Of a stretch of 64,000 nt of DNA, positions 18,909 to 25,929 are shown in pieces. How positions within the stretch are numbered: the first letter of the stretch is position 1; each line of letters opens with the position of its first letter. Origin of the DNA: Anaerolentibacter hominis (lineage in GTDB: Bacteria; Bacillota; Clostridia; Lachnospirales; Lachnospiraceae). Under the pieces are notes generated by a model. The model was not told the DNA's origin. It saw only the letters and a list, made by a program, of their open reading frames with translations, and made no database searches. The stretch is from the NCBI RefSeq assembly GCF_032380675.1, contig NZ_JAWDIX010000001.1, positions 1,860,001-1,924,000 of the forward strand. Reading direction: 5' to 3'. The position numbers and the translations under genes were made by a program.

Positions 18909-19277
18909 ATGCCGATTCTAAGTAATCTGCCCGTGGAAGGAATAAAATATGCTACCGGAACTTATAGTCTGAATGTCGATTCTTCACAGCAAAAAACCTA
19001 TACTATTCCCTCAAACATAGGTTTTGTGCCAGACGAGTTGTATGTTCGATTAAGCTCTTTTTATTGCGGAAATGCTGTAGGAAGCGCATACGGAAGCAAT
19101 TTCTGGACTCGATCAGATCGTACTATGAAGTTTTCAAATGAAGAATCTAGTAATTATGCTGGGGTCAACTTAAGCGGTATAACAGATAAGCAATTTAAGA
19201 TAACACTCTACACTTATCAAAGTGGTAATATTTCTAAAGGAACTGTTACAGTTACCTGGGTAGCTTTGAAGTTTTAG
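18909..19277 (+). CDS. small tail-tip protein of unknown function
   Basis: This 122-aa protein has ATG 18909 behind ACAGGAGG. It is rich in Ser, Tyr, Thr and aromatic residues, with a beta-sandwich look (GTYSLNVDSSQQKTYTIP, FVPDELYVRLSSFYCGN, GTVTVTWVALKF). It has no signal or membrane segment. It probably is a small fibre head or decoration protein. It lies alone between two non-coding stretches (18776-18908 and 19278-19497), in which I see only AT-rich sequence and no clear gene. Family not recognised. Confidence 0.5.
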   Translation: MPILSNLPVEGIKYATGTYSLNVDSSQQKTYTIPSNIGFVPDELYVRLSSFYCGNAVGSAYGSNFWTRSDRTMKFSNEESSNYAGVNLSGITDKQFKITLYTYQSGNISKGTVTVTWVALKF

Positions 19278-19497
19278 CAACGCGTATGGACTATGAAGGG
19301 TATTGGGGTTAAACAAATACACCTGTGTTTCTGCGAGCTTATGGCTCATAAAATAAGAATTTACAATAAATAAAATTTGTAAAAATCTAATTAGAGTTCT
19401 ATACCCAGTATATTTTTGACTAAACTAAAAAGATATTTATTTACTAGCAATCAGACACCTTTCCTCAGGATGTCTTCTTTATAATAGAGGGATATAT

Positions 19498-20136
19498 ATG
19501 TCAATAAAAATAGGTAAAAATACCGTCTCTGGCTCTTCTTCACCCACTGCCAGATCAGAAATAATAAAGCTCAACTCTTATCAGGAATGGGAAGATATGA
19601 AAATAGCCGGAACCTTAGCAGATGATAAATACTACGCAACTCCCGAATCCGATGCCACTGTCCTAATTGATGACGCAGCGGTAAGAACTGATAAAACATA
19701 TTCCAGTAAAAAGATAGATGAGATCAAGGGTGATTTAGACACAGCTATTCAGGCCGGAAAGACTAACATAACTACTCTTGCCTCTCGTGTTGATTCAGCA
19801 GAGACTTCTATTGCCGGACTTATCGGAACTGTCAATGCTGTTAATGAGAAAGTAACCACTCTACAGACAAAAGTTTCACAGGTAACGACTCTACAAAAGC
19901 TCTATTACAATCAAGCTATTCCAATTGACGCCTCTACCCTCTTCTATCGTTTATCTGACGAGTGGATTACAGATAAAACATTTGCCAATATTGTATTGAC
20001 CAGTGAGAGTATTCCAATAGCTCAGGTTGCCGGATTAAAAGCACACACAGAAAATGGAGCTATTGTATTTAGGGCAGAAAAAGTTCCTGCTGGGAGTATA
20101 GTTTGTAATATTACATTGACGAAAGGGGTGGCGTGA
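19498..20136 (+). CDS. fibre adaptor protein A2
   Basis: This 212-aa protein is a homologue of the adaptors at 16424 and 25267. It begins MSIKIGKNTVSGSSSP, almost the same as A3 (MSIKIGKNTVSGSTSSP), and has the signature KLNSYQEWEDMKIAGTLADD plus YYATPESDATVLIDDAAV. The middle adds a coiled coil (about 80-130: AETSIAGLIGTVNAVNEKVTTLQTKV). The C-terminal domain (IPIDASTLFYRLSDEWITDK...) is shared with A1. Stop and the next start overlap (TGATG at 20134-20138), again pairing it with a Kelch-like gene. Confidence 0.65.
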   Translation: MSIKIGKNTVSGSSSPTARSEIIKLNSYQEWEDMKIAGTLADDKYYATPESDATVLIDDAAVRTDKTYSSKKIDEIKGDLDTAIQAGKTNITTLASRVDSAETSIAGLIGTVNAVNEKVTTLQTKVSQVTTLQKLYYNQAIPIDASTLFYRLSDEWITDKTFANIVLTSESIPIAQVAGLKAHTENGAIVFRAEKVPAGSIVCNITLTKGVA

Positions 20137-21173
20137 TGGACGCAGTAATGAATTTCAGTACAGGTGGAGGTACTGGTGGGATTGCAAAGATTGAGGGACG
20201 TATAACCAAAGAGTATATTTCTGCTATAAATGTAGGAGATTTACCATATTGTTTCTATAGTGGTTCTGTTATAGTTTGGAACAACGAGATTCATGTTTTA
20301 GGTGGTTCTGCGAGCACTATCAAACACTACAAATATAATGGTTCTTCTTGGTCTTCAGTAAGTACATTACCTTTTAAATTTGTTAGTGGCTCTGCTATTA
20401 TATATAATAATGAGATTCATATTTTAGGTGGTGGTGGTGATTCTTCAAGCTACACAAAACATTACAAATTTGATGGAACTTCATGGACTTCTGTGAGTAC
20501 ATTACCCTACAATTTTTATCAAGGTTCTGCCGTAGTATATAATGGTGAAATTCGTATTTTGGGTAGCGGGATTAAAGTCTTCGATCAATACCACTATAAA
20601 TTTGATGGTACTTCATGGTCTTCTGTGGATACATTACCTTATGAGTTTACAGGTGGATGTTCCATATTATTTAATGATAATATACATATTTTGAGCAGTT
20701 CCCGTTCAAATGCAGAAACCCTTCATTATTCTTATAATGGTTCTTCTTGGATCGTTGAACCAGATTTGCCTAATAGCCTTAACAATATCTCTGTTGTAGT
20801 ATGGAATAACGAAATACATTTATTTGTAAGCGATAGAGATTTTACAGATCATTTTAAATATAACGAATCATGGGTAAAATTAGCTCACTTTCCATTCAAA
20901 AGTGGAGATAATTCTGTAGTTGTATATAATAATATGATTTATGCATTGGACACTTCATCCACAAGTAATGCATTCTATAGCATTGTCTATGTAAGTGATT
21001 ATCTATATTATCTTCCCAAATCCACCAAATTCATTATGGATAAAGCCGCATGTGCTCAAACAGAAAACCTTACGGAGACAGATACTGGTTATGAAGTAAC
21101 CGAGACAGGGCGAGTTGTCTTGACACTTATTCCTGACCATGAAAATTATGGACTTATTACTATTACTAACTAA
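20136..21173 (+). CDS. Kelch-like repeat receptor-binding protein B2
   Basis: This 345-aa protein (ATG 20136, behind AAAGGGGTGG; a GTG at 20133 is also possible) has about six Kelch-like repeats (GSVIVWNNEIHVLGG, GSAIIYNNEIHILGG and so on), more degraded towards the C-terminus. It ends with the common domain (YYLPKSTKFIMD...ETDTGYEVTETGRVVLT...YGLITI). Repeat DNA is closely similar to that in the other three repeat genes, so exchange of blades between them is easy to imagine. Likely role: receptor recognition. Confidence 0.75.
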   Translation: MDAVMNFSTGGGTGGIAKIEGRITKEYISAINVGDLPYCFYSGSVIVWNNEIHVLGGSASTIKHYKYNGSSWSSVSTLPFKFVSGSAIIYNNEIHILGGGGDSSSYTKHYKFDGTSWTSVSTLPYNFYQGSAVVYNGEIRILGSGIKVFDQYHYKFDGTSWSSVDTLPYEFTGGCSILFNDNIHILSSSRSNAETLHYSYNGSSWIVEPDLPNSLNNISVVVWNNEIHLFVSDRDFTDHFKYNESWVKLAHFPFKSGDNSVVVYNNMIYALDTSSTSNAFYSIVYVSDYLYYLPKSTKFIMDKAACAQTENLTETDTGYEVTETGRVVLTLIPDHENYGLITITN

Positions 21174-21218
21174 TGGCACGTGATGTGTCTTTTTTATTGT
21201 AGAAAGGATGGTGAAGCA

Positions 21219-22604
21219 ATGATTTTAGATGATCAAGGCACAGTTGCTGGATTGGTCAAAAATGCTGAACTGGTTGATTACAACAATACTGACTCAGGAC
21301 TGACATCCAATAACGTGCAGGGAGCCATAGATGAATTAAAAGCAGATTCTGGGACAGCCAATGATAATTTACTTGGACAGATAAACGGTTTAAAAACAGA
21401 TTCACATGTTCACGAAAACAAAGAAACACTGGACAGTATTCTTCAGACCGATGTTGAAAAGATCAGAAATCTTGAAACACAACTCAGTGCTCTAAAACAG
21501 GAGTTAGAAACCAGTATTGACACAGGAATAGCTTCTACAAACGAGGGGTTCCAGGCAGAAATAAAGAAATCGGTCAACAGGGATACGGCAAATCCAACTA
21601 AGTTTTTCGCAGAAGGTATGACTGGGACACTGAATGTAAAGAGTTTACGGAGTCTTCCTTATGAATTCTATGATGGTTCTGCTGTTGTATGGAATGATGA
21701 GATTCATATTTTAGGTGGTAATGGTGGTAGCACAAAACACTATAAATTAAACAGAACTTCTTGGTACTCAACAAGTACATTACCTTATGGTTTTTATTAT
21801 GGTTCTGCCGTAGTGTGGAATAACGAAATTCATATTTTAGGGGGGAGCGGCGGTCATACAAAACACTATAAATTTGATGGCACTTCATGGACTTCCGTGA
21901 GTACACTACCATATGAATTTTATCAAGGTTCTGCTGTAGTATGGAATGACGAGATCCATATTTTAGGGAGTAATGCATCAGGTTGTTATACAAAGCACTA
22001 CAAATTCGATGGAACTTTATGGACTTCAGTAAGTACATTACCATATAGTTTCTGTCGAGGTTCTGCTGTTGTATGGAATGATATGATTTATATTTTAGGA
22101 GGGGATGGTGGTAACACAAACAATTACAGATTTAATGGTTCATGGACTTTGGTAAGTGGTTTATCTAAAAATTTGTGTTATGGTTCAGCCGTTGTATATA
22201 ATAATTATATTCATATTATGGGGAGCTATGTTAATAGTGCATATCTTAAATACCATATTATGTTGAGTGGAGCTACTACTATTACTACTACATCTTTTTT
22301 GAAAGACTTAAATTATAATTTTGGACGTGGAAATGCTGTGGTATGGGAAAATAAGATTTATATTTTGGGTGGTGGCGATTCTAGGACAAAAATATCTAAT
22401 TTTGAAAAAACAGGTATTGGATGGATTTCCAGTGACAACGAAGCCTTCTTATATTATCTCCCCAAAAACACAGAAGTCGTATATGATAACACAATAACAG
22501 AAGTTCTGGGCGATGAAATCTCTAGAACTCAAGAAGGAATTTTAACCAACAGCAATCAAACTGTTTATGTTGTCGGTGCTGGCACTGTGTGCTTTAGAAA
22601 TTAA
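21219..22604 (+). CDS. fusion of C-type fibre adaptor and Kelch-like repeats
   Basis: This 461-aa protein starts at ATG 21219 (RBS GAAAGGATGG), at the same residue as its homologues. Residues 1-125 are the C-type module (ILDDQGTVAGLVKNAELVDYNN, NVQGAIDELK, SHVHENKETLDSI) with a coiled coil. From about 145 on come six Kelch-like repeats (GSAVVWNDEIHILGG...). The final 50 residues keep the YYLPKNTEV start of the common C-terminal domain but then diverge. Elsewhere in this locus modules B and C are separate genes, so this looks like a fusion made by recombination. Confidence 0.7.
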   Translation: MILDDQGTVAGLVKNAELVDYNNTDSGLTSNNVQGAIDELKADSGTANDNLLGQINGLKTDSHVHENKETLDSILQTDVEKIRNLETQLSALKQELETSIDTGIASTNEGFQAEIKKSVNRDTANPTKFFAEGMTGTLNVKSLRSLPYEFYDGSAVVWNDEIHILGGNGGSTKHYKLNRTSWYSTSTLPYGFYYGSAVVWNNEIHILGGSGGHTKHYKFDGTSWTSVSTLPYEFYQGSAVVWNDEIHILGSNASGCYTKHYKFDGTLWTSVSTLPYSFCRGSAVVWNDMIYILGGDGGNTNNYRFNGSWTLVSGLSKNLCYGSAVVYNNYIHIMGSYVNSAYLKYHIMLSGATTITTTSFLKDLNYNFGRGNAVVWENKIYILGGGDSRTKISNFEKTGIGWISSDNEAFLYYLPKNTEVVYDNTITEVLGDEISRTQEGILTNSNQTVYVVGAGTVCFRN

Positions 22605-22617
22605 GAGGTAATAATTT

Positions 22618-22788
22618 ATGATTGATAATAGACCAATAGAGAAACTAGAGGAAATGAAAGCACGAATACTGGATCAGGAACGCGTTCAGGCAGAAATCCA
22701 GGTCAAACAGCAGGAGCAGGATGTCGTTCTTGCTTCTGTTCAGCTGAACACGGAATATCTTGCCTGTATGTCGGAAATTAATGCATAA
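22618..22788 (+). CDS. small coiled-coil phage protein
   Basis: A 56-aa open frame starting at ATG 22618 behind AGAGG. It is one charged helix (PIEKLEEMKARILDQERVQ, then QVKQQEQDVVLASVQ). Such short helical proteins are frequent between fibre and XkdX genes in Firmicutes phages. No family recognised. Gene call rests on position, ribosome binding site and tight packing with the next gene (12 bases). Confidence 0.55.
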   Translation: MIDNRPIEKLEEMKARILDQERVQAEIQVKQQEQDVVLASVQLNTEYLACMSEINA

Positions 22789-22800
22789 GGAGGACTACAT

Positions 22801-22965
22801 ATGACCTATAAAAACGCCAAGAAAGTAATACAGTCCGGCAACTATGATCCTATAGTGATGCGGGACATGCTGGATACCTTTTTACTCCGAAATAGAATTA
22901 CAAAGGAGCAGTATGATGAACTGATGACACTTATAGATCAGTCCATAATGACAACGGAGGCATAA
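22801..22965 (+). CDS. XkdX-like small phage protein
   Basis: A 54-aa open frame with AAGGAGGAC in front of ATG 22801. The pattern YKNAKKVIQSGNYDPIVMRDMLDTF...LRNRITKEQYDELMTL is that of XkdX-type proteins, which usually sit just after the last tail-fibre gene and before the holin region. Its presence here, 7 kb before the actual lysis genes, suggests that the fibre array once ended here and later grew by insertion of more cassettes. Confidence 0.55.
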   Translation: MTYKNAKKVIQSGNYDPIVMRDMLDTFLLRNRITKEQYDELMTLIDQSIMTTEA

Positions 22966-23268
22966 ATGTCAGAACTGAATCAAACAATTACATTTATTTT
23001 GTCAATATTAGGTGCTGTCTCTGTGATAGGAGGCGGCACTGCTGTTATAAGTAGGTGGTTGTCACCGTATCGAAATCTTAAAGAAAAAGTCCCGTCTCAC
23101 GACAAGATGCTTGACAACGACAATAAACGGTTAAAAGATAATGAAGAGGCAGATAAGATTATCTGTCGGAGTTTATTAGCATTGTTAGATCATGAAATCA
23201 CGGGAAATTCTGTTGAAAAACTTAAAAAGACAAAGGTTGATTTGCAAAATTTCTTGATTGATAAGTAA
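22966..23268 (+). CDS. membrane-anchored phage protein, holin-accessory-like
   Basis: A 100-aa protein whose ATG directly follows the previous stop codon. It has one N-terminal membrane segment (about residues 8-30, ITFILSILGAVSVIGGG), then a charged coiled-coil tail (HDKMLDNDNKRLKDNEE, VEKLKKTKVDLQNFL). It resembles in layout the larger protein at 28072-28533 and the XhlA/BhlA kind of holin-accessory proteins. It is followed by a terminator, consistent with a former end of the operon. Confidence 0.55.
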   Translation: MSELNQTITFILSILGAVSVIGGGTAVISRWLSPYRNLKEKVPSHDKMLDNDNKRLKDNEEADKIICRSLLALLDHEITGNSVEKLKKTKVDLQNFLIDK

Positions 23269-23292
23269 ATATTTGTAGAAATAACTAATATA

Positions 23293-23320
23293 GATCAGGC
23301 TACTATGTCCTGATCTTTTA
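23293..23320 (+). terminator. Rho-independent terminator
   Basis: GATCAGG (23293-23299) and CCTGATC (23309-23315) form a stem followed by TTTTA. It lies right after the membrane-anchor gene and splits the fibre array into two transcription blocks. Confidence 0.7.
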
Positions 23321-23343
23321 ATATATCACTTTAAAGAAAGTAG

Positions 23344-23925
23344 GTGATTACAATAATTTTAGATAAAAATGGCCCTGTATCGGGCTTGGTAAAAAAAGCA
23401 GATCTGGTTGACTATGATAATACTGCTTCCGGAATGGCGGCTACAAATGTACAGGATGCTGTTGACGAGTTAAAAGCCGATTCGCATTCACATGAAAACA
23501 TAAATGTTCTTTCTGGTATAACAAGTGAAAAGGTTAAGCAATGGGATGAGAAAAATGATAATAGTATAGAACTCACTAGTAAAGTCACAGAGCTAAGCAC
23601 AGAAATATCTTCTATCAATACAGAGGTAACAGTATTGAAAAATACGATTTCTGTAAAAGAAAACAAACCAGAGTATATCGAATACACTCTGTTGTCTTCT
23701 GGGTGGTCAGGTTCCAGCACCCCTTATGCGTATAATCTAAGCACGACATATCCCTCTGCATCCAACGATATCGAAATCATATTAAATGGGGCTTCTACAA
23801 CAGCGGAACAATATAAGGTCGTAGCTGATGCAAAAATTGTTGGAAGTTCAGACAACAATCTATATGCATTTGGTAGCAAACCAGCAATTAATATCCCAAT
23901 TGTCATCAGGAGGTATTCAAAATGA
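23344..23925 (+). CDS. fibre protein C3 (ILDDQGxVAGLVK family), unusual start
   Basis: This protein of about 190 aa is homologous to 18215 and to the N-terminus of 21219 (IILDKNGPVSGLVKKADLVDYDN, NVQDAVDELKADSHSHENINVLSGIT). In the homologues the start codon is ATG right before ATT TTA GAT; here that codon is ATA (23356-23358). The only normal start in frame is GTG at 23344, which lies inside the AGGTG expected to bind the ribosome. Either an ATA start, the GTG, or poor expression is possible. Stop overlaps the next gene by four bases. Confidence 0.6.
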   Translation: MITIILDKNGPVSGLVKKADLVDYDNTASGMAATNVQDAVDELKADSHSHENINVLSGITSEKVKQWDEKNDNSIELTSKVTELSTEISSINTEVTVLKNTISVKENKPEYIEYTLLSSGWSGSSTPYAYNLSTTYPSASNDIEIILNGASTTAEQYKVVADAKIVGSSDNNLYAFGSKPAINIPIVIRRYSK

Positions 23926-24731
23926 GTTCAATTAGCAGACTTCCAAGTGGCGGTGGCATACTTGGAAGTATAGACCCAGTATTAGATAACAATACATGGA
24001 CGCAGATCAAAGTCGTGGCAGCGGCAGGACAAGGACCAAACTACTGGGCAGTGGGTGACTGCAAAGGGGTAGAGATCAATGGCTGGGTAAGTGACGGACT
24101 TACCTTAAGCGGAACTTACTACTGCTTTATCCTTGGATTCGACCACAACAGCGAAAAAGAAGGCACTGGTATCCACTTCCAGTTCGGCAAGACCGCACTG
24201 ACCGGCGGCACGGACATTGCATTTACCGACAGCGAATACGGAAAATCCGGCGGAACCGTTACATACCTGCGCATGAACTGGCAAAACAGCAATAGCGGCG
24301 GTTGGGGCGGTAGTGAGATGCGGAAAAACATATGTTCTCCGTTCCTATCCAAGCTTCCGACAGATATGCAGTCAGCAATCGCATTTTGCCAGAAGTACAG
24401 TGACAACACCGGCGGCGGTTCCAATACGGCAAGCTATGTAACCGCTACCTCCGACAAAATCTGGCTACTGTCCGAGTTCGAGGTGCATGGCACCCGGAGC
24501 TATGCCAATAGCGCAGAGCAGAACTACCAGAAACAGTATGACTACTACAAGAACGGCAACAGCAAGGTCAAGTATCGGCATAACTCAACGAGTTCGGCCT
24601 GCGCTTGGTGGCTTCGCTCCGTTTGGTCGAACAGCGGCATCGGCTTCTGCGCGATGAAAACCGACGGTAGTGCGGGCTCGTCCGGCGCCTCAAACTCGGT
24701 TGGGTTCGCGCCCGGCTTTAAAATCGGTTAG
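23922..24731 (+). CDS. DUF6273-type tail-tip protein with retroelement-like variable end
   Basis: This 269-aa protein is a C-type-lectin-like DUF6273 domain protein by pattern (WTQIKVVAAAGQGPNYWAVG, IWLLSEFEVHGT, then AWWLRSVWSNSGIGFCAMKTDG...VGFAPGFKIG at the end). In Lachnospiraceae such domains are common targets of diversity-generating retroelements. The last 45 codons contain many NNC/NNT codons at exposed places (GCC, TGC, GCT, AGC, GGC, ATC, GGC), as expected when AAC/AAT codons of a template repeat are mutated at A. The gene is GC-richer than its AT-rich neighbours. No reverse transcriptase or template repeat lies in this window. Likely role: variable ligand-binding tip. Confidence 0.7.
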   Translation: MSSISRLPSGGGILGSIDPVLDNNTWTQIKVVAAAGQGPNYWAVGDCKGVEINGWVSDGLTLSGTYYCFILGFDHNSEKEGTGIHFQFGKTALTGGTDIAFTDSEYGKSGGTVTYLRMNWQNSNSGGWGGSEMRKNICSPFLSKLPTDMQSAIAFCQKYSDNTGGGSNTASYVTATSDKIWLLSEFEVHGTRSYANSAEQNYQKQYDYYKNGNSKVKYRHNSTSSACAWWLRSVWSNSGIGFCAMKTDGSAGSSGASNSVGFAPGFKIG

Positions 24732-24748
24732 ATCGGAAGGTGAATCAC

Positions 24749-25156
24749 ATGGAATATATAGCACATCGAAGATACAAGGAAGTGGGTGTCTGTGGGGAAC
24801 AGCTGAATATCCCGTATGGAACACGCCTTGAAACAGACGGTGATTTCATCAAGACAAAGGACGGAAAATGCGTCTGCTTTACCACAAGCGAAAATGCGCA
24901 CATCTATTTTGCAAGGAATGACGACGGGAAAGGATTGGAGCGCGGGGCGATCACCCATGCAATTGCATACGGTAAACGAGTTCCGAGGCGTTTTTCGGAA
25001 GAAGATATAGAAATACTAGAAAAATACTGGGGGAAATATCTGCGGCAGGATGCCGATACAATTCTTTTTAATCACGACTTCTTCAATGCAGACATAGAAG
25101 AACTAGGCAGGATGGTAGATTCCCTTGCAAAGACAAAGAGGTGCTTAAAGTGTTAA
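24749..25156 (+). CDS. hypothetical protein linked to DUF6273 gene
   Basis: This 135-aa protein starts at ATG 24749 with GGAAGG eight bases upstream. The N-terminal half is beta-rich (IAHRRYKEVGVCGEQLNIPYGTRLE, CVCFTTSENAHIYFARND), the C-terminal half helical and acidic (FSEEDIEILEKYWGKYL). It contains no Avd-like four-helix pattern, so I do not call it a retroelement accessory protein. Its codon use and GC content match the DUF6273 gene 17 bases upstream rather than the flanking fibre genes, so the two probably came in together. Function unknown. Confidence 0.6.
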   Translation: MEYIAHRRYKEVGVCGEQLNIPYGTRLETDGDFIKTKDGKCVCFTTSENAHIYFARNDDGKGLERGAITHAIAYGKRVPRRFSEEDIEILEKYWGKYLRQDADTILFNHDFFNADIEELGRMVDSLAKTKRCLKC

Positions 25157-25222
25157 AAAGTATATGTAGGTGTTGATGGAGTGGCGAAATATTCATTCGA
25201 TAAAAGTAAACTATAAACAAAC

Positions 25223-25253
25223 GTACTCCGATACAGGAGTACCATTTTCATTT
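25223..25253 (+). terminator. hairpin terminator before adaptor A3
   Basis: GTACTCC (25223-25229) pairs with GGAGTAC (25236-25242), followed by a T-rich stretch (CATTTTCATTT). It closes the DUF6273 block just upstream of the next adaptor gene. Confidence 0.6.
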
Positions 25254-25266
25254 AGAGGAGTAAATT

Positions 25267-25929
25267 ATGTCAATAAAAATAGGTAAAAACACAGTATCTG
25301 GATCAACCTCCTCTCCTATCGACAAGCAGCACTGGAATGAAGCTTATGAAAAATCACATGAACATGCAAACAAAGATGTCATAGATCTCATTACGCAGGA
25401 AAAAATAGATTCCTGGGATGAAGAAAAAACAGCGATTGTAAAACTTAACTCTTACCAAGAATGGGAAGATATGCAAGCAGCCGGAACATTGCAGGATGGT
25501 ATCTATTACGCTACCCCTGAGTCGGAATCTACATCTTTGATTGATGACTCTGTTGAGAGTAATATAACGGCATATTCCAGCAGGAAAACAAAGGAACTGA
25601 TTGATACGGCAAAGAGTTCTACTGACAGTAGTATTGCAGAAATTAATCAGAAATTGGGATATCTTGGCAGCACAACGAAATTCATAAAGAATTGTACCGT
25701 TGCTATAGATGCTACAACACTATCCTATCAGATATCAGACGATTGGATCACAGCGGATACGTGTGCTTTAATCACATATTCTAGCAATTCTACTAAACCT
25801 GCATCTGCTTCCGGTTTAAGTGCTGCTACAGCGATTGGTTTTTTAATATTTACTGCGAAGAAAGTGCCAGAAGGTACTATTACGTGCGATATTGTTTTGA
25901 TAAAGGAGGTGGAAAATGCAAGCGTTTGA
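25267..25929 (+). CDS. fibre adaptor protein A3
   Basis: This 220-aa homologue of the adaptors at 16424 and 19498 shares MSIKIGKNTVSGSTSSP with A2 and KLNSYQEWEDMQAAGTLQDG with both. Unlike them it has an inserted segment (QHWNEAYEKSHEHANKDVIDLITQEKIDSWD), similar to the 'SHxHEN...LxxIT...W' element of the C-type fibre proteins. It is thus a mosaic of two module types. It overlaps the following Kelch-like gene by 14 bases. Confidence 0.65.
   Translation: MSIKIGKNTVSGSTSSPIDKQHWNEAYEKSHEHANKDVIDLITQEKIDSWDEEKTAIVKLNSYQEWEDMQAAGTLQDGIYYATPESESTSLIDDSVESNITAYSSRKTKELIDTAKSSTDSSIAEINQKLGYLGSTTKFIKNCTVAIDATTLSYQISDDWITADTCALITYSSNSTKPASASGLSAATAIGFLIFTAKKVPEGTITCDIVLIKEVENASV

Noticed and set aside
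24749..25156. Avd accessory protein of a diversity-generating retroelement
   Set aside because: The protein has a beta-rich first half and no four-helix bundle pattern, so position alone is not enough.
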